A stretch of DNA of 64,000 nt, taken from assembly GCA_001949185.1 (NCBI GenBank), contig BDGG01000015.1, positions 104,456-168,455 of the forward strand. Direction: 5' to 3'. The notes under the pieces were generated by a model, which made no database searches, was not told the origin of the DNA, and worked only from the letters and a program-made list of their open reading frames with translations. This DNA comes from Ramazzottius varieornatus (Eukaryota > Tardigrada > Eutardigrada > Parachela > Ramazzottiidae). How positions within the stretch are numbered: the stretch's first letter is position 1; every line of letters begins with the position of its first letter. This document shows positions 1 to 11,348 of the stretch, one piece after another. Made by a program: the position numbers and the translations under genes.

Positions 1-1283
1 GTTGCAAACCGCTCGGTCTGTAAAATGTAAACTAGTGTAAACGTAATTACAGTTTTACAATTACACTATTTTACATTACACTTTACATTACACGGACCAT
101 CTGCGTGTAATGCTCATCATTACGGCTGCCATCGAAAGTTGAACTTCGAAAACTCTTACTTTGTACTTCTTCGCAGTCCGTTAAGTCATCATTCGCCTTG
201 TAGTACATGGGGCAGGTGCATACGCCAGCGTGAGAGCAGTACAAATTGGCTGCCTGAAAACTTTTGACGCTAACGCAGTCTGCTGCTGCGGTCTGATTGC
301 TGCAGCTCAGTGCCAGTGGCCCTGCAAAAAAAACATTGCTTCTTGCGCAAAATATCGAATATAGTCACTCAATTGTTTTCCGAAGCTTCATACGAATCGT
401 GCATATTTGTGTTAACAAACGCACGATGAACAATCAAGATAGCGGTAGTCGTAATGCGGAAAGGTCTCCTGCAGTCAGAATTACGTCCTGAAAACGGGTA
501 GGGAAGAAGTAGATCTTCTCCCTCGTACTAAAAACTTTGACTTGCATTAACCAAGATTTGAAAGTTCTCAAAAAAGCGCAAAACCCGCGAAATACTCACA
601 CTGTTTTACAGAGAACGATTTACTTCGAGTCGTTGGTCTAAAACAGCGCAGCTACTGCTCCATTGCACTCCGTTTTGCATTCTGCTGCTAATGACCGCGA
701 CTGTGACAAGAGCTCGTCGGTGGTGTCGGTGGTGAGAGGAGCCTCATCTTATTTTGCCTTGTTTCTCATGACTATGAGAAATTTTCTCGGTTTATTCTTC
801 ATCAGTCTGATTCATCAAATTTGATTCGCTGCGTCCAGCTGGTTTCATTGACATCCATTTTCGAAAGCTTATCTTGTAAACTGTACGAAGTTGACTCACT
901 CTTCAAACGGAAACAGCTACAGAAAGACTTCTGGAACGAAACCAAATGTGCGAGCACTGTTTCCCCGTGCTTACCGTTCCGAATAATAAATTAGACTGCG
1001 CAAGAAACGGCCTGCTGGATGGGCACGATTTATTGTAATAATAACGCTATGGAAGCCAGCTAACTCTGTTTTAATCATCTGGGTGTGAAAGGCAACTTTT
1101 GCCTGAGTAGAATTGCTGTCTGAGCAGCTGATGGATGATCTAATCTCGGTGTAGTAGGCGAGATCTGGCGCGTACCACCGCAACCTTTCTTTTCCCTACA
1201 GTGAAATCTCTTGCTTTGGTGACGTATCGTAAGATTTCTGCATTCGCAGGAATCCGGTATACGCGGTCCCTGCTGTAGGATAG
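1..1283. other. No gene recognised
   Basis: I see no supportable gene here. Bases about 20-95 are low-complexity DNA built from imperfect TTTACA/TGTAAA units in both orientations, which would fold back. The short open frames have no recognisable domain, splice context or composition bias. Confidence 0.5.
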
Positions 1284-1285
1284 TA

Positions 1286-3071
1286 CTGTAATTTTTCGAT
1301 ATTTTCGCGCATCACGTCATAGGGCCAGTGTTAAAAGCCCGTACACAATTCAGCAGGATACAGTTGATTGATTTGATTTATGAAGATGGTACCGCTGTAC
1401 AGTTCTACGTACAGTAATCAAGATTAATGATCATATTTTCTTGTAATTTCGTTGTTCAGTGGCAGTTTGACTTTGATATTTCTCAGTGTTTGAAATCATG
1501 CAGGATATCAGTAATCATAACCGCTATACGGTTGACGAAGCCCAAAGACATCTAGAGGCATTTGCTAAGTGGAATGGAAGTTTACGGAGTTATGCGAAAG
1601 TTGTTGGTGTGCCAGAATCGACGATTCGCACTTGGAAGTATGTTACTTCTGGCAAATGATGCTTGAAAAGGGCAAACGACGTATTGTTTCCAGGAACGGA
1701 AAACTACCGCTGAGTAAGAATATCGCTAAGAGGAAAGAAATGTATCCAGCGATCGAGCGAGAAGTCTTTTATCAATTCGGAGAATGGATAAAAGAGGGGA
1801 AGCCGACTACTGATCGTCACATCCAAAAGATGGCTCTTTCTCCTGCCTCCCAGTTAAAGATCGAAGGATTTAAGGGTTCATTAGGTTGGGTGACGAAGTG
1901 GAAGAAACGATTCAGGATCGTATCGCGAGCAATCACTAAAGTTGGCCGCAAGACAACGCAGACTGAGGATGACGTGGTATGTAATAATAATGTCGTTTCG
2001 TTCATGACGTCAGATAGTAAATGACGTAATGTGGACAGTTGTCCATGTTCTGAAAATTATTTGCGACGTCACAAATATGTGAAACTTAATCCTAGGTTGT
2101 TTGTAGAAATCAGAGAGCTTTCTGTGGCGGATTGAAGAGATCGTGACAGTTCTGGAAACGCCGTATTTTCAGATAATGAATATGGATCAGACGTCTGTGA
2201 AGCTTCAGAATACGTACAAGAAAACACTATCCCCAGTTGGCGTGAAGCAAGTAAGAGTAATCCAGCCACCGGGCGATCCTGATTGTCTCACCGTGACGCT
2301 AACCGTTTGCGCCGACGGCACAAAATTTTCAGCGACGATAATCTTCAAGGGTAATAAGGAAACTGGCAGGGTGTCACCACGTATCCTGAACAAGCTAGTC
2401 GTTCCAGAAAATATCAAAGTCTACAGTAATGCCTCGGGCTGGTGGAATTCGGATTTCGATCGCTTCTGGCTGGCGGAAACATTCGAGAACTGCAGTCCTG
2501 GTAGTGTTCTGATCCGTGATCGAGCTCCTGCTCACAGCAAAATTGAAAGTGACTTCCTACTTAACGAGATGGGAATCCGTCAAGTTTTTATTCCAGCTGG
2601 CTTGACTGGCACATACCAACCACTGGACGTTGGTGTTAACTTCCCCTTCAAAAGCTATCTGAAGCTTTCCTACCACGATTGGCGTGATAGTCATACTGAG
2701 GTGACGAAAAGCGGCTACCTTAGAAAACCCAACCGGCAAGACTTTATCGATTTTGTTTCCGGTGCCTGGGAAAAGGTTAAAGTTACCACGGTTGAAAATT
2801 CTTTCGTTGGCGCACAGATTGTACCAGAGCCTCTTTACATGATAGCTAATCCTGAAGAAGCTTCTGAAGTAGATAATCTGGACGATACTTTCGACTGCAG
2901 CTTCAGCTCGGTGGAGGATTCTTTCACGGAGGCGTAGAGTTTACTTGATTTTCAGTGAAATTTGTATCAATCTCAGTTGATTATTGAACAGTGAAGCTTA
3001 AAGCTGTCCTAGTACCGGGGTGTTTTGACGTAATAAGTCACGTGCTGCGCGAAAATATCGAAAAACTACAG
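1286..3071 (+). mobile_element. pogo/Tigger-like DNA transposon, decayed
   Basis: A complete element by its ends. Bases 1286-1320 and 3037-3071 form an imperfect inverted repeat starting CTGTAATTTTTCGATATT on the left, and a TA dinucleotide flanks both ends (1284-1285 and 3072-3073). This is the target site expected of the Tc1/mariner/pogo superfamily. The total length of about 1.8 kb is usual for pogo. Inside lies a transposase reading frame in three pieces (1498-1659, 1569-2024, 2143-2937). The family assignment rests on the CENP-B/pogo domain order and the TIR plus TA structure seen here. Confidence 0.9.
1498..2937 (+). pseudogene. pogo-type transposase, frameshifted
   Basis: The protein would bind the element ends and cut and paste the element through a DDE/D-type nuclease. 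The ATG at 1498 opens an N-terminal psq-type helix-turn-helix (YAKVVGVPESTIRTWK) that ends at TGA 1657-1659. The frame then shifts and a second CENP-B-type helix-turn-helix follows to 2024 (motif GSLGWVTKWKKRF). After a gap of about 120 bases the nuclease domain runs 2143-2937. Its likely metal-binding aspartates lie in NMDQTSV, VLIRDRAPAH and TYQPLDVGV. The last motif is the usual QPLDVGVN block. At least one frameshift before the second domain means no single full-length protein is made unless splicing repairs it. The gap at 2025-2142 could be an intron or decay. Family assignment is firm; activity is unlikely. Confidence 0.88.
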
Positions 3072-3497
3072 TACTTGGACTGTATCAGGATGTCCAATGC
3101 TGTTAATTGCCTGGTCGAGAAAGCTTTGCTATGTTAGCATGGTGCCAAATTCGTATTCGAGGCTTACGAAGCTCAGTTTCGGTGGCAACCAATACGGTCT
3201 GCTTTGCCCTATAACATCTGAAACGCTAAGCGTTTCATCTTTTTCAAACTTCTGGTGCGTTGGCTCACTTGGAGATCGGCTGGCCGTATTACAGACCTGA
3301 TGGCCAACTCTAGAGCTCCACCGATAAGCGCTCTAATTCTCTTTAGGTAAGATCCTGTACGCAGTCGCTGGCCAGCTGATCTTCAAGAGCAAGCTAATGT
3401 GATCGGAAACCGGTGGAACGTCGAGCGGCTCAGCGGTTACACAGTAAAGTAGCCTGCACCCGTAATTGGTGTAAAACTTCAGTCTTTTATGCATTAT
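3072..3497. other. Spacer downstream of the pogo element
   Basis: About 400 bases with no supportable gene. It lies just past the stop codon of the minus-strand cysteine-module gene and probably holds its 3' untranslated region. No canonical AATAAA is seen within the first tens of bases; an AT-rich TAAATAATGCATAAAAG lies directly after the stop. Confidence 0.4.
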
Positions 3498-6400
3498 TTA
3501 GTGATTACCATACCCGTGACCACATTCTGCACCGCAACCGGTGCCATTAAGTTCCGAAAACTTGATCCGACGGATGATTTGAACATCGGACCAAAACATT
3601 CCAACAGCACCGTGCAGGCTGCTGCTGCTGCTCAATAGCGGGGCTGCGGGATTCACGTATTCGGGGCCTTTTGTGGTTAATAGAAACACACAGAGCACAT
3701 CCTACAGCTTCGAGAAACCGTACGGATGCCATATTTGCATCGTAAATACACAAAAGAAAACGAAAAAAAAGATAATGTTCGTTAAGGTTCCATCGCAAGA
3801 ACAATCTTACTTTTGCATTTGTCCGGAGCATTTTTCAGCGCACGCTTGTCTTCATAATAGCCGTTAGAGTTGTCGCAATTACAGAAAACCTTGTAGCTGT
3901 CAGCCACATATTTTTCTGGGCACGAGCATGTCCCCAGGCCTTCATCCGCACCCAGACATCTGTACGTGATCTGCTTGAGTTCCTTGTAACTAGGACATTC
4001 TGATGCCGTCATGCAGCCGAATTCTAAAGGTCCTACAGAATATCACATCACGTCACATCAGAAGTTTTTGGTTAAGTATCCAGTGTCTGCCAGAACAAAC
4101 GAAAATAGTCTTCCGTACGAAAGCACTCCAGGTATCTGCTGCGTTTCTTCACATTCTCGAACCAGTAGTTTTCCCTGTCGCACTGGCACCGAATACGGTC
4201 CGCATCGGGTTGGTATCCCGTGGGCGAATCCTTCGAACCCTCTGGACAGCCACAAGTGCCACGGCCGTCTGGTGACGTCACGAGGCAGCTCAGTGACTGG
4301 ATGTTGTGCGGCCTACCGGGTCCGTTGCAGTCCGCGTCCTCCAGACATGACAGATTCAAAGGACCTGAAAATATGACGCCACTGTAAAGCCTATCAGAAC
4401 AGTGTCGTTTCATGTGGTGCGGGCAGACAGAGCATACGAGCTAACCGATCGAAAAACCGGCGGACAATAGAAAGAACTAAACATAGAACGAATCAGACTG
4501 GGGAACTCACGAGCGCAACGGAGCTGCTTCTTCAAGCTGTCAGATTCGATGTTCTTCACATCTGGGAACCATTTGTCGTTTTCGTTGCAGTAACACTGTC
4601 CGGGTACCCCAGGTACTCCTGAGCAACGGCTGTTTCTCGCTACTTTCCGCTCGCAATGATCAGGACCTTGCCAAGAGCAGTCTGCAAAATTGTACGGAAT
4701 CGATATATGTCGGCTGGGCTGTCAGATGTTTTGCACACTTTTTCCACAACATCCGTGCATGTACGCTTCGGTCCTTAGCACAATCATTCGCGGTGAATTC
4801 AAAGCAAAGAATGGAGAAAGCAACCAGAAACGCAGTTCAGAATAATTGGTTTATAAAATACTCCTCCTTTCTTTATAAATCACCGTTTTCGCCAAAACTA
4901 TTTCAACCCGAAGTCAGCGTTTCCTGTACCATCCAACTAGCTTTGTCAGAGTTTCTGTTTGCACGCTCTCGTTTTCCGGTTTCTGTAGAACTTGAAACTC
5001 TTTCCAGAATTGATACCGCGGAAAATGATAGCGTGAAATTGCGTGTCTCTTTGAACACGGTCGCTCTGCCCCCAGTGGCTCATACTGTAATGCTCCATGC
5101 ACATCGAGAAGTGACGTTACATTGAGCTTATGATGTACTCGTCATCACACGCATAAACTCCACGCTTACTGTGACGCCACTGCGCGAAGTTCATGAAGCA
5201 CTACAGTACGCGCACGCCAGTAGGAACGCCATCGTCGATGTCATCATACAGCTGCTATGCGATTATCCATTACGTTTTGCCTCATTTTTACTTGGGTTGG
5301 GGAAGGGGGCGGGGAGGGTCTGCGCGAGTGTAGCCGTCATATTTGCAATATGCTATGTGTGAGACGTAGCAAATATTCATAGCATTTAAGCCGCATATTT
5401 ACTATGTTAAAGATTAAGATGGGTCCTTGTAATCTTGTCTTAGTGGACCTTTTCTATGTTCCGCGTGTTCTCTGGATTGTGAAGTCAGTTGTCCTGTAGT
5501 GGATAGATACCAACTACGCCGGCACAAATGCTATGAATATTTGATATGTTTCAAACACAGCACATTGCAAATATGATGGTTACCAACGGGAAAGCTCGAA
5601 AATATTGAATTTCACGCTTAAATTTTCCAGTCCTACGAAATCTTGCCCAAATTCTACAAAGACTTGAAACAAAACAGTGTACAATCGAAGACACTTGCAA
5701 AACCTATCGAGTGGTTAAAACTTTTTCGGCAGAATTTTTTATTGGTGAGGGCTTCTCTCACCGTCGACACCACCGGGACACCATCCCCGGCTCATCGCAC
5801 CACTACCCGGAATTTTATTCCGGTTGGCGGTGACTGGGAAAACACCCTAGCACTACTGTTGACCCTGTCGCGCAGCCGCGAACTCGCGCGGCTGCGCGAC
5901 AGAGTCTCCAGTGCGTAGCAGTAAACTTGAGGTCCTCGTTTGAACAATTATCGGGAGTTTCCAGAGTGAAGGATTGATTCGCAGTTAATTTCAAGGGATG
6001 GCCCATTTATTTCTGCGTGTAACACAGTGCAATAATGGTGGTGAAATCGTACTTGTCTGGTTAACCTCACCACGTTTCGTCTAATCAAAGAATAAATTAG
6101 AAGTGCTGAGATGAGACGATAGGTGGTATCGAAGGTAAGAGGAGCCCTCGCTCTTTTTGTTTGCTCGCAGCTAATCTTGCCACCACTGAGTTTATCACCA
6201 GCGGCTGCGTGGTACAGTATTTTCCGTTTTATTTACTCGTTTTAAAAATATGCATGGCTTTCGTTCAGGAACAAACTGATACAGTGGTGACAATTTTCTC
6301 TACCGAAACTAAGCCCGGGACAAGTTTGGTTCTCATCAGAGCGTTTAGGAAAAATTCAGAATCACCAGGCCTAGTTTCTCACAGTCGGCTTTCACGGCCT

Positions 6401-8516
6401 GCCAATATTCTGTACTTTGAAATTTTCTAAATTGGCTTTCTGGCTGGGCCGGCCTCCGCCACGGTTTTTTAACCAGTAGGAATTCTGTACACAAAGAGGA
6501 TGGTAGTATTCTGCCATTTTGAAAATGGTTTTTTTGATTTTTTGAAGTGCTCAGTACATCGAAAATAATTCTCGTTCTAAAACAGACGTTTTTATGAAAC
6601 TTTGGTGCAAGATCGGCTGCCAAGTACATGAAGCTACCGAAACCGAGAACTACCTAGTGGATCAGCTGTAGTTGATATCGTGGATGGCGTGGTTGTTGTT
6701 GGTGTTCTAGTGGTTGTGGTGGTTGTGGTGGTCGTCGTCGTTGAAGGAAGAGTCGTTGTTGTGGATGTCGTACTGGTGGTGGTAGTAGTAGTAGTAATTG
6801 GTTTGGTAGGTGCGACTGTTCTTCTTGCAGTAGTAGTGGTCCTGGTATTCGTGACAGTGGTTTTTCTGATTGTGGTGGTGGTGGTAGTTGGTGTTGTAGT
6901 TGTTGTAAGTTTTGTAGTTGTAGTAGGTGCTTCAGTCGTCTCGCAACGGATATTATTCTTGCTGTTCTTGTAGTACTTGTTCTTTATCTTGGCTATACAG
7001 GTGCAGTGTCCTATGCTTCTTGCGTCTTCTGCGGTGCATTTTAGATAGTCTTCGCGGCAGTCGGTTTTTTCGGTCTTGCGAGTGCACTTCTTCAGCAGAG
7101 GAACTGAACTCAAATGATTAGCGTTTGCAGGAACACCGTATAATTTGAATCTTTGCTGTAAGTTTTGGATGTATATATTCAATCAAATTTATCGCAGCAG
7201 CACTTACAAGTACACACTTCCATTTCTGGAATATAGTCTTTCGCAAAAGGCTCGGAAACAAAGCCCTTGTTGCTGTCGCATTTACACTGACCATTCCCGC
7301 GCTCGTCGTCCACGCATGTTGTATTAGGGTAATTTTCGCAGTAATCGGGATACTGCATACAGTCTACGACAAAAGCATGGAGTCACTACGTTTCGACAAC
7401 GGTCAATCACGCATACCTGAGTTTTGCTCGCATCCATCTTGATCTTCGTTTGTTCTAAACTTCGGAGGACAGGCGCATGTCTTACGCAAAATGGTTTTTT
7501 CCTTGGCACCGTCAGTCACCTTGCGGCATAGAGTCTGTAACAGCACGGACATCGATTTGGCTTGCAGAAGTACTTCCGGACAATCATCATTCCGGACACA
7601 TGGCAGTTCGGAAAAACCTGAAAGTAAATTACAGCGGTGACATCTTTTCCATTGTAACAATCCGACGCTTCCTGACGTTTGTAAAATTTCCGACCACCCC
7701 CCGGTGGAACTGCAATTCAGTATAACCTCTGTTTCATCTGCCGATGGGTGGTACTTTTAGCTTCCTGACCACTTCATCCAGCAATATTCTTATGAATTTC
7801 TTCTCGGTCACAATTCTTAGATAGCCAGGTGGGTCAACTTCGCCGTCTCAGAAAGCTGAGATTACCTCTTGATCATCCCGCTATCGGGGAACATCAGCTG
7901 ATGGGATCTCTGGTCTCCGGTTTGTACGATTCTCCATTACAGTCCCACGCGTGAATCAGTCCCGGATAGGGAGCACGCAGTAGACCGGTTAATCAACGAC
8001 CAGCTGTCAATCAGTCACACGCTTTCAGGCCACTGACGCACAATCAGACAATCAATGGCACGTTAGCCTGATCGTGTGTGGTACTGCTTGTTCGTGTTCG
8101 AACCATTGACAGCTGGCCATTGATTGGCCGGTCTACTGCGTGCTCCCTACTCTGGAATGCTTCACGCGTACGACTCTAGGGAGTATCGTACATACTGTGG
8201 ATCAGAGATCCTATCAGTTGATCTTCCCCGGTAGCAAGATGATCAATAGGTAATCTCAGCTTGCAAACCACTCATACTGCGTTTTTCCGAACGAAATACA
8301 TAGGTATTCAACACTTCAACACAAGCGTTCGGTTTATTAGCTGTATCAACTTACGTAAGCATTTCGGATGTGTGTTGTTTGCCGCGTTGAAAAATCCAGA
8401 GGGGCAGTCGCACAGGCCTGTTTTTGTGTTGCATTCCGTCTCCGGAAATAGTTCGCACCACGCCCCCTTAGCGTTTCGACAGTCTGCAAGTCGAACAGAT
8501 TCCTCTGAAACGAAGC
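3498..8516 (-). CDS. Secreted multi-cysteine-module protein with Thr-rich linker (3' part of gene)
   Basis: Eight exons in minus-strand order: 8516-8355, 7617-7417, 7363-7208, 7103-6654, 4681-4511, 4364-4119, 4023-3811, 3667-3498 (stop TAA). Every boundary shows AG/GT and every junction is phase 1, so each internal exon is a whole number of codons and could be skipped or duplicated in frame. The first seven exons each encode one cysteine module of the form C..C..C..CxC..C (six cysteines; the sixth and seventh exons have eight, with an added CxC). This resembles EB-type modules of invertebrate secreted proteins. The fourth module runs into a long Thr-rich, mucin-like tract (about 6663-6950), a likely O-glycosylation region. 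The last exon is Ser-rich and cysteine-poor. At least 589 residues are encoded. The first exon with the signal peptide was not found. The function is unknown; an extracellular matrix, cuticle or mucus role is inference. Confidence 0.72.
5093..5208. mobile_element. Short foldback element, TACTGTA ends
   Basis: The 116-bp unit starts TACTGTAATGCTCCATG and ends with the inverted form (CATGAAGCACTACAGTA). It lies in an intron of the cysteine-module gene. Its ends match those of the element at 53726-53870, so the two are one family. Confidence 0.65.
5334..5578. mobile_element. Foldback element with about 60-bp TIRs
   Basis: Bases 5334-5393 match the reverse complement of about 5519-5578 with few differences (shared blocks TCATATTTGCAAT and AAATATTCATAGCATTT). 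About 125 bases lie between the arms, with no coding capacity. It is a non-autonomous element inside an intron of the cysteine-module gene. Confidence 0.75.
5865..5902. repeat. Perfect GC-rich hairpin
   Basis: Two perfectly complementary 16-base arms (CTGTCGCGCAGCCGCG at 5865-5880 and its reverse complement at 5887-5902) are separated by six bases. It stands out because the surrounding intron is only moderately GC-rich. Confidence 0.85.
7855..8260. mobile_element. Miniature element with about 156-bp TIRs
   Basis: Bases 7855-8011 match the reverse complement of 8105-8260 along nearly their whole length. Both arms begin GCTGAGATTACCT and share GGGAGCACGCAGTAGACCGG. The 93-base centre is non-coding. 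It sits in the intron between the first two recognised exons of the cysteine-module gene. Confidence 0.85.
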
Positions 8517-11147
8517 CTGATATGTGGACAAGATCAATTTCTAAGCTTGACATGGACCTTACATAGACCCCATTACCAGACTTTTTCGCCCGATAGACGA
8601 GATTAACGTGGACCGTAAAAGAACCCAGCGTTCAGCCTTCGGAGCCCGTTGTAGAGACAGCGGATACCCGCTAGAGAAGCGCCAACGAAAAACACGGTGT
8701 AAGCGGTCTAGGGTTCGGTGACGGGTCGCTTTGCTGTGCGGCCCAGCGTTGTAATTTTCGGAAATGTAGTTTATGAGTCACAAGTCTAAAGTGATTTTTG
8801 TCGCTATGTCTCTGAGCCTTTTCTTCGGTGTCATTTGTGGAAGTTGTCGCGATCTGTCGTCTAATTTCTGCCGACGTGATCATATCACGAACGATCACAC
8901 TCTCCTTGTACGACGTTCGGAGGTGCGGACGCGAACTTCGGTGCGGACTTCGGTGTGGATTATGGTCCTGGAAGGACTCTGTAGAGGGTGAGCTCAGCGT
9001 CCAAGCGGCGAAGCTTCTGTCACCGGGAGTTCAGTTTATAATGGATCACTCTGTACTGAGCCTGCTCTTTCTTAATCTCGGATTTCGCTCGCATTGCGAA
9101 TTAGCCAGATCGCATATCCTAGGTCTGATACTGGGACGCCCGATCTGTGCCCAAAGGCTTCAGTATACCGACAAGGATTATTTTGTCAAGAGGATACAGC
9201 TGAAGTTTCAAGTTTCACAGAGTTCAGCCCCTGAGAAATTTCCACTGAACCCCCACCTATAAGAAATCTGTAGGCTCCGCGCTACGGCAGTAGACCGTTC
9301 GGCGTATGACGTTACCCAAAGGCAGAAAGGGGGTCACACGGTAATCGGCAGTTGAGCGAAGAAACTGGCCATTACTATGACAGAGCATCGCACTACCATT
9401 GTGACAGTCGAAATCAACGAAATGTTTCTGCCAAACTGCGACGGTAATCCTGTTCTCATTTCCCGTCTCTACCGAAACGAAAGAGGCGGAAAACGCTGGA
9501 GTGGTAGCGAAGGAAAATTTCATACTTTGCCGACGCTGAGCGCGATTCAAGCGGTTCTCGTACCCCATTGACTTCAAAAACATGAGTCGAAGCTCAAGAC
9601 AAGTTCTGACCATGGGTCGGAAGGTTATGGTGAACGAAGACGGAAGCGTCGAAAACGTGAACCACGCATGGCTCAGCATGTTCCAATATCCTTACGTTTC
9701 CTTGCTCGACGACCGAAAGGTTGTTTGTTACACCGCGCAAGCTGGGGTAACTGCGGTATAATCCAGAGCACAGTCATTGTACGGTGAAATGCTCTTATTA
9801 GAGAGCATTCGTCCTGCACTGACGATCACGATTACGATACAATCGCAATAGAAATTGCATCGTTTCCGCATCGCAAAGTGCTTCGGGTATTCGGCGATCC
9901 CGAAACGACTCTCAAACGATATACTTCGCTCCGTCACCACCGCTGAAAGCAATGGTTTACTCCAAGTGACTTCACACGTTATAGCGCCTTGATTCTAGCA
10001 GCGGAACGGCGAAAATGGCTGATTTCTTCGATTTTCACCCTCTCTCGTGAATCTAAGTTTGAGTGACTGAGGCACAGTTCACTCGTTCTAGAAAGGTATC
10101 AAGTTGAAGAGAGATGATTTCCTTACATTTTGATACTAAGCTTGACCGTGTGAGTGCTCTGGAAGAGGATCAATTAGCATCCAAAGTTCATGACGATACT
10201 TGGGCAAAGTATCGTCATACGATAACAATACGATTGCAACAGAGGCACTCTCCTCCCATTTTTGATGACGTGGAGGAGCCATCGTCATTGTATCGCGATC
10301 GTCAGCACCGAACCAATAGACACTATTGGGTATGAGGCGTTTTCCTGTCGAATTACGTGACAGAACGGTTTTCCGATGACGTCATCAGCAAGAATGTTGT
10401 TGGCCATAAAAAATTATCCCTGGGGGTGACTTTTGGTGCTGTTTGGGTGATGGGTGTATTTCGATCACGTGACAGCTACAGCTCGTTCCCTATGGGAGCT
10501 AGGACCGTGGTCCCTATATTTTTCTGGATCAGGGTTTGTAAAATATACCGTCTTGGGGGTTGAGTTGTTTGTTCTAGCGACATCAGGGGGCTGCGCCCCC
10601 TGAACCCGCTGCCAACTCTTTCAATGCAGTCTCGTCTTGGAGTACTAATCATCCGGACTGTTCCTCACTACTGGTGGCTCGTTGGAGTAACGATAATGCT
10701 AACGCAAATGACAAAAAAGTGAGAAGATCAAAGAACGCGTCCGTTGATTGCCTAAACCAAACGAGCCGGATTGGCACTTAAAAGTAGCTGCACTAGGCTG
10801 CGGTCCACAATAAAGAGTTGTTCCGCTTACTGTTATGGCTCTCTCGCTCGGCCTTTTCAGTGGTCAGAACCACTTGCTAGCAATAAGTTTGGGTGAAAGT
10901 CGCCTGGCTGTGAAGGACGCCACGTATTTCTCCAAAGATCTTTGACGAATCAAGATGGTGTCGGTGAGAAAAATGTCACGAATATAACCCACGCACTCTG
11001 AACATCACACAGCCAGCGCGGGATGAAGGTCCGATTATAGATAAAGTGAGCTGGCCGCCAGCAGCTAATCAGAACTTTGAATAGTTGGAAGGCCACCATG
11101 TTTCAGAATGCCAAATAAGTAATTCCGATTACGGTATCGTGACTTAC
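8517..11147. other. No firm gene; one open frame of note
   Basis: The missing first exon of the cysteine-module gene should lie on the minus strand somewhere to the right of 8516, but I could not place it. A 140-codon minus-strand frame at 9257-9679 competes with plus-strand frames at 9377-9571 and 9540-9758, and none shows a recognisable domain. A plus-strand frame at 8773 begins with a signal-peptide-like stretch but ends after 72 codons. A perfect hairpin with 8-base arms, built on GGGGGCTGCGCCCCC, lies at 10584-10602. Confidence 0.4.
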
Positions 11148-11348
11148 CATCCAATCGGTATTCGCACATTGTTCCGCCAAACCGGGTAAACCAATTGTAG
11201 CCTACTTCAGTACCACATGGTTGGCTGATTTCCGTCGTGACATCCTCGCGATAACCCGGTGTTACAATGTTAGAAATCTCGTAATGCTCGCGATCTTTAG
11301 GTTCCACCCGGTTGTTGTAAAAACTGGCGAATGACCTTTTCACAAACC
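11148..11348 (-). CDS. Isolated coding exon, secreted-type, possibly of the G1 family
   Basis: The exon is bounded by an acceptor (TGTACAG before 11348) and a strong donor (GTAAGTC from 11147). It is phase 1 at both ends, 201 bases. It encodes a Tyr- and Asn-rich stretch with two cysteines (QPCGTEVGYNWF and GTMCEYRLD). The composition matches the minus-strand exons further right, but the phase does not join directly to the 13628 exon, so at least one exon would be missing if it belongs to the same gene. No known domain is recognised. Confidence 0.4.

Noticed and set aside
6680-6973. Plus-strand open frame made almost only of valine
   Set aside because: It is the antisense shadow of the Thr-rich tract in the minus-strand cysteine-module gene, whose splice sites and phases are consistent.
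8773-8991. Plus-strand frame with a signal-peptide-like start
   Set aside because: It stops after 72 codons, has no cysteine pattern or domain, and no splice path leads from it.
9257-9758. Competing open frames on both strands
   Set aside because: Three mutually overlapping frames look equally protein-like; without a motif none can be chosen.
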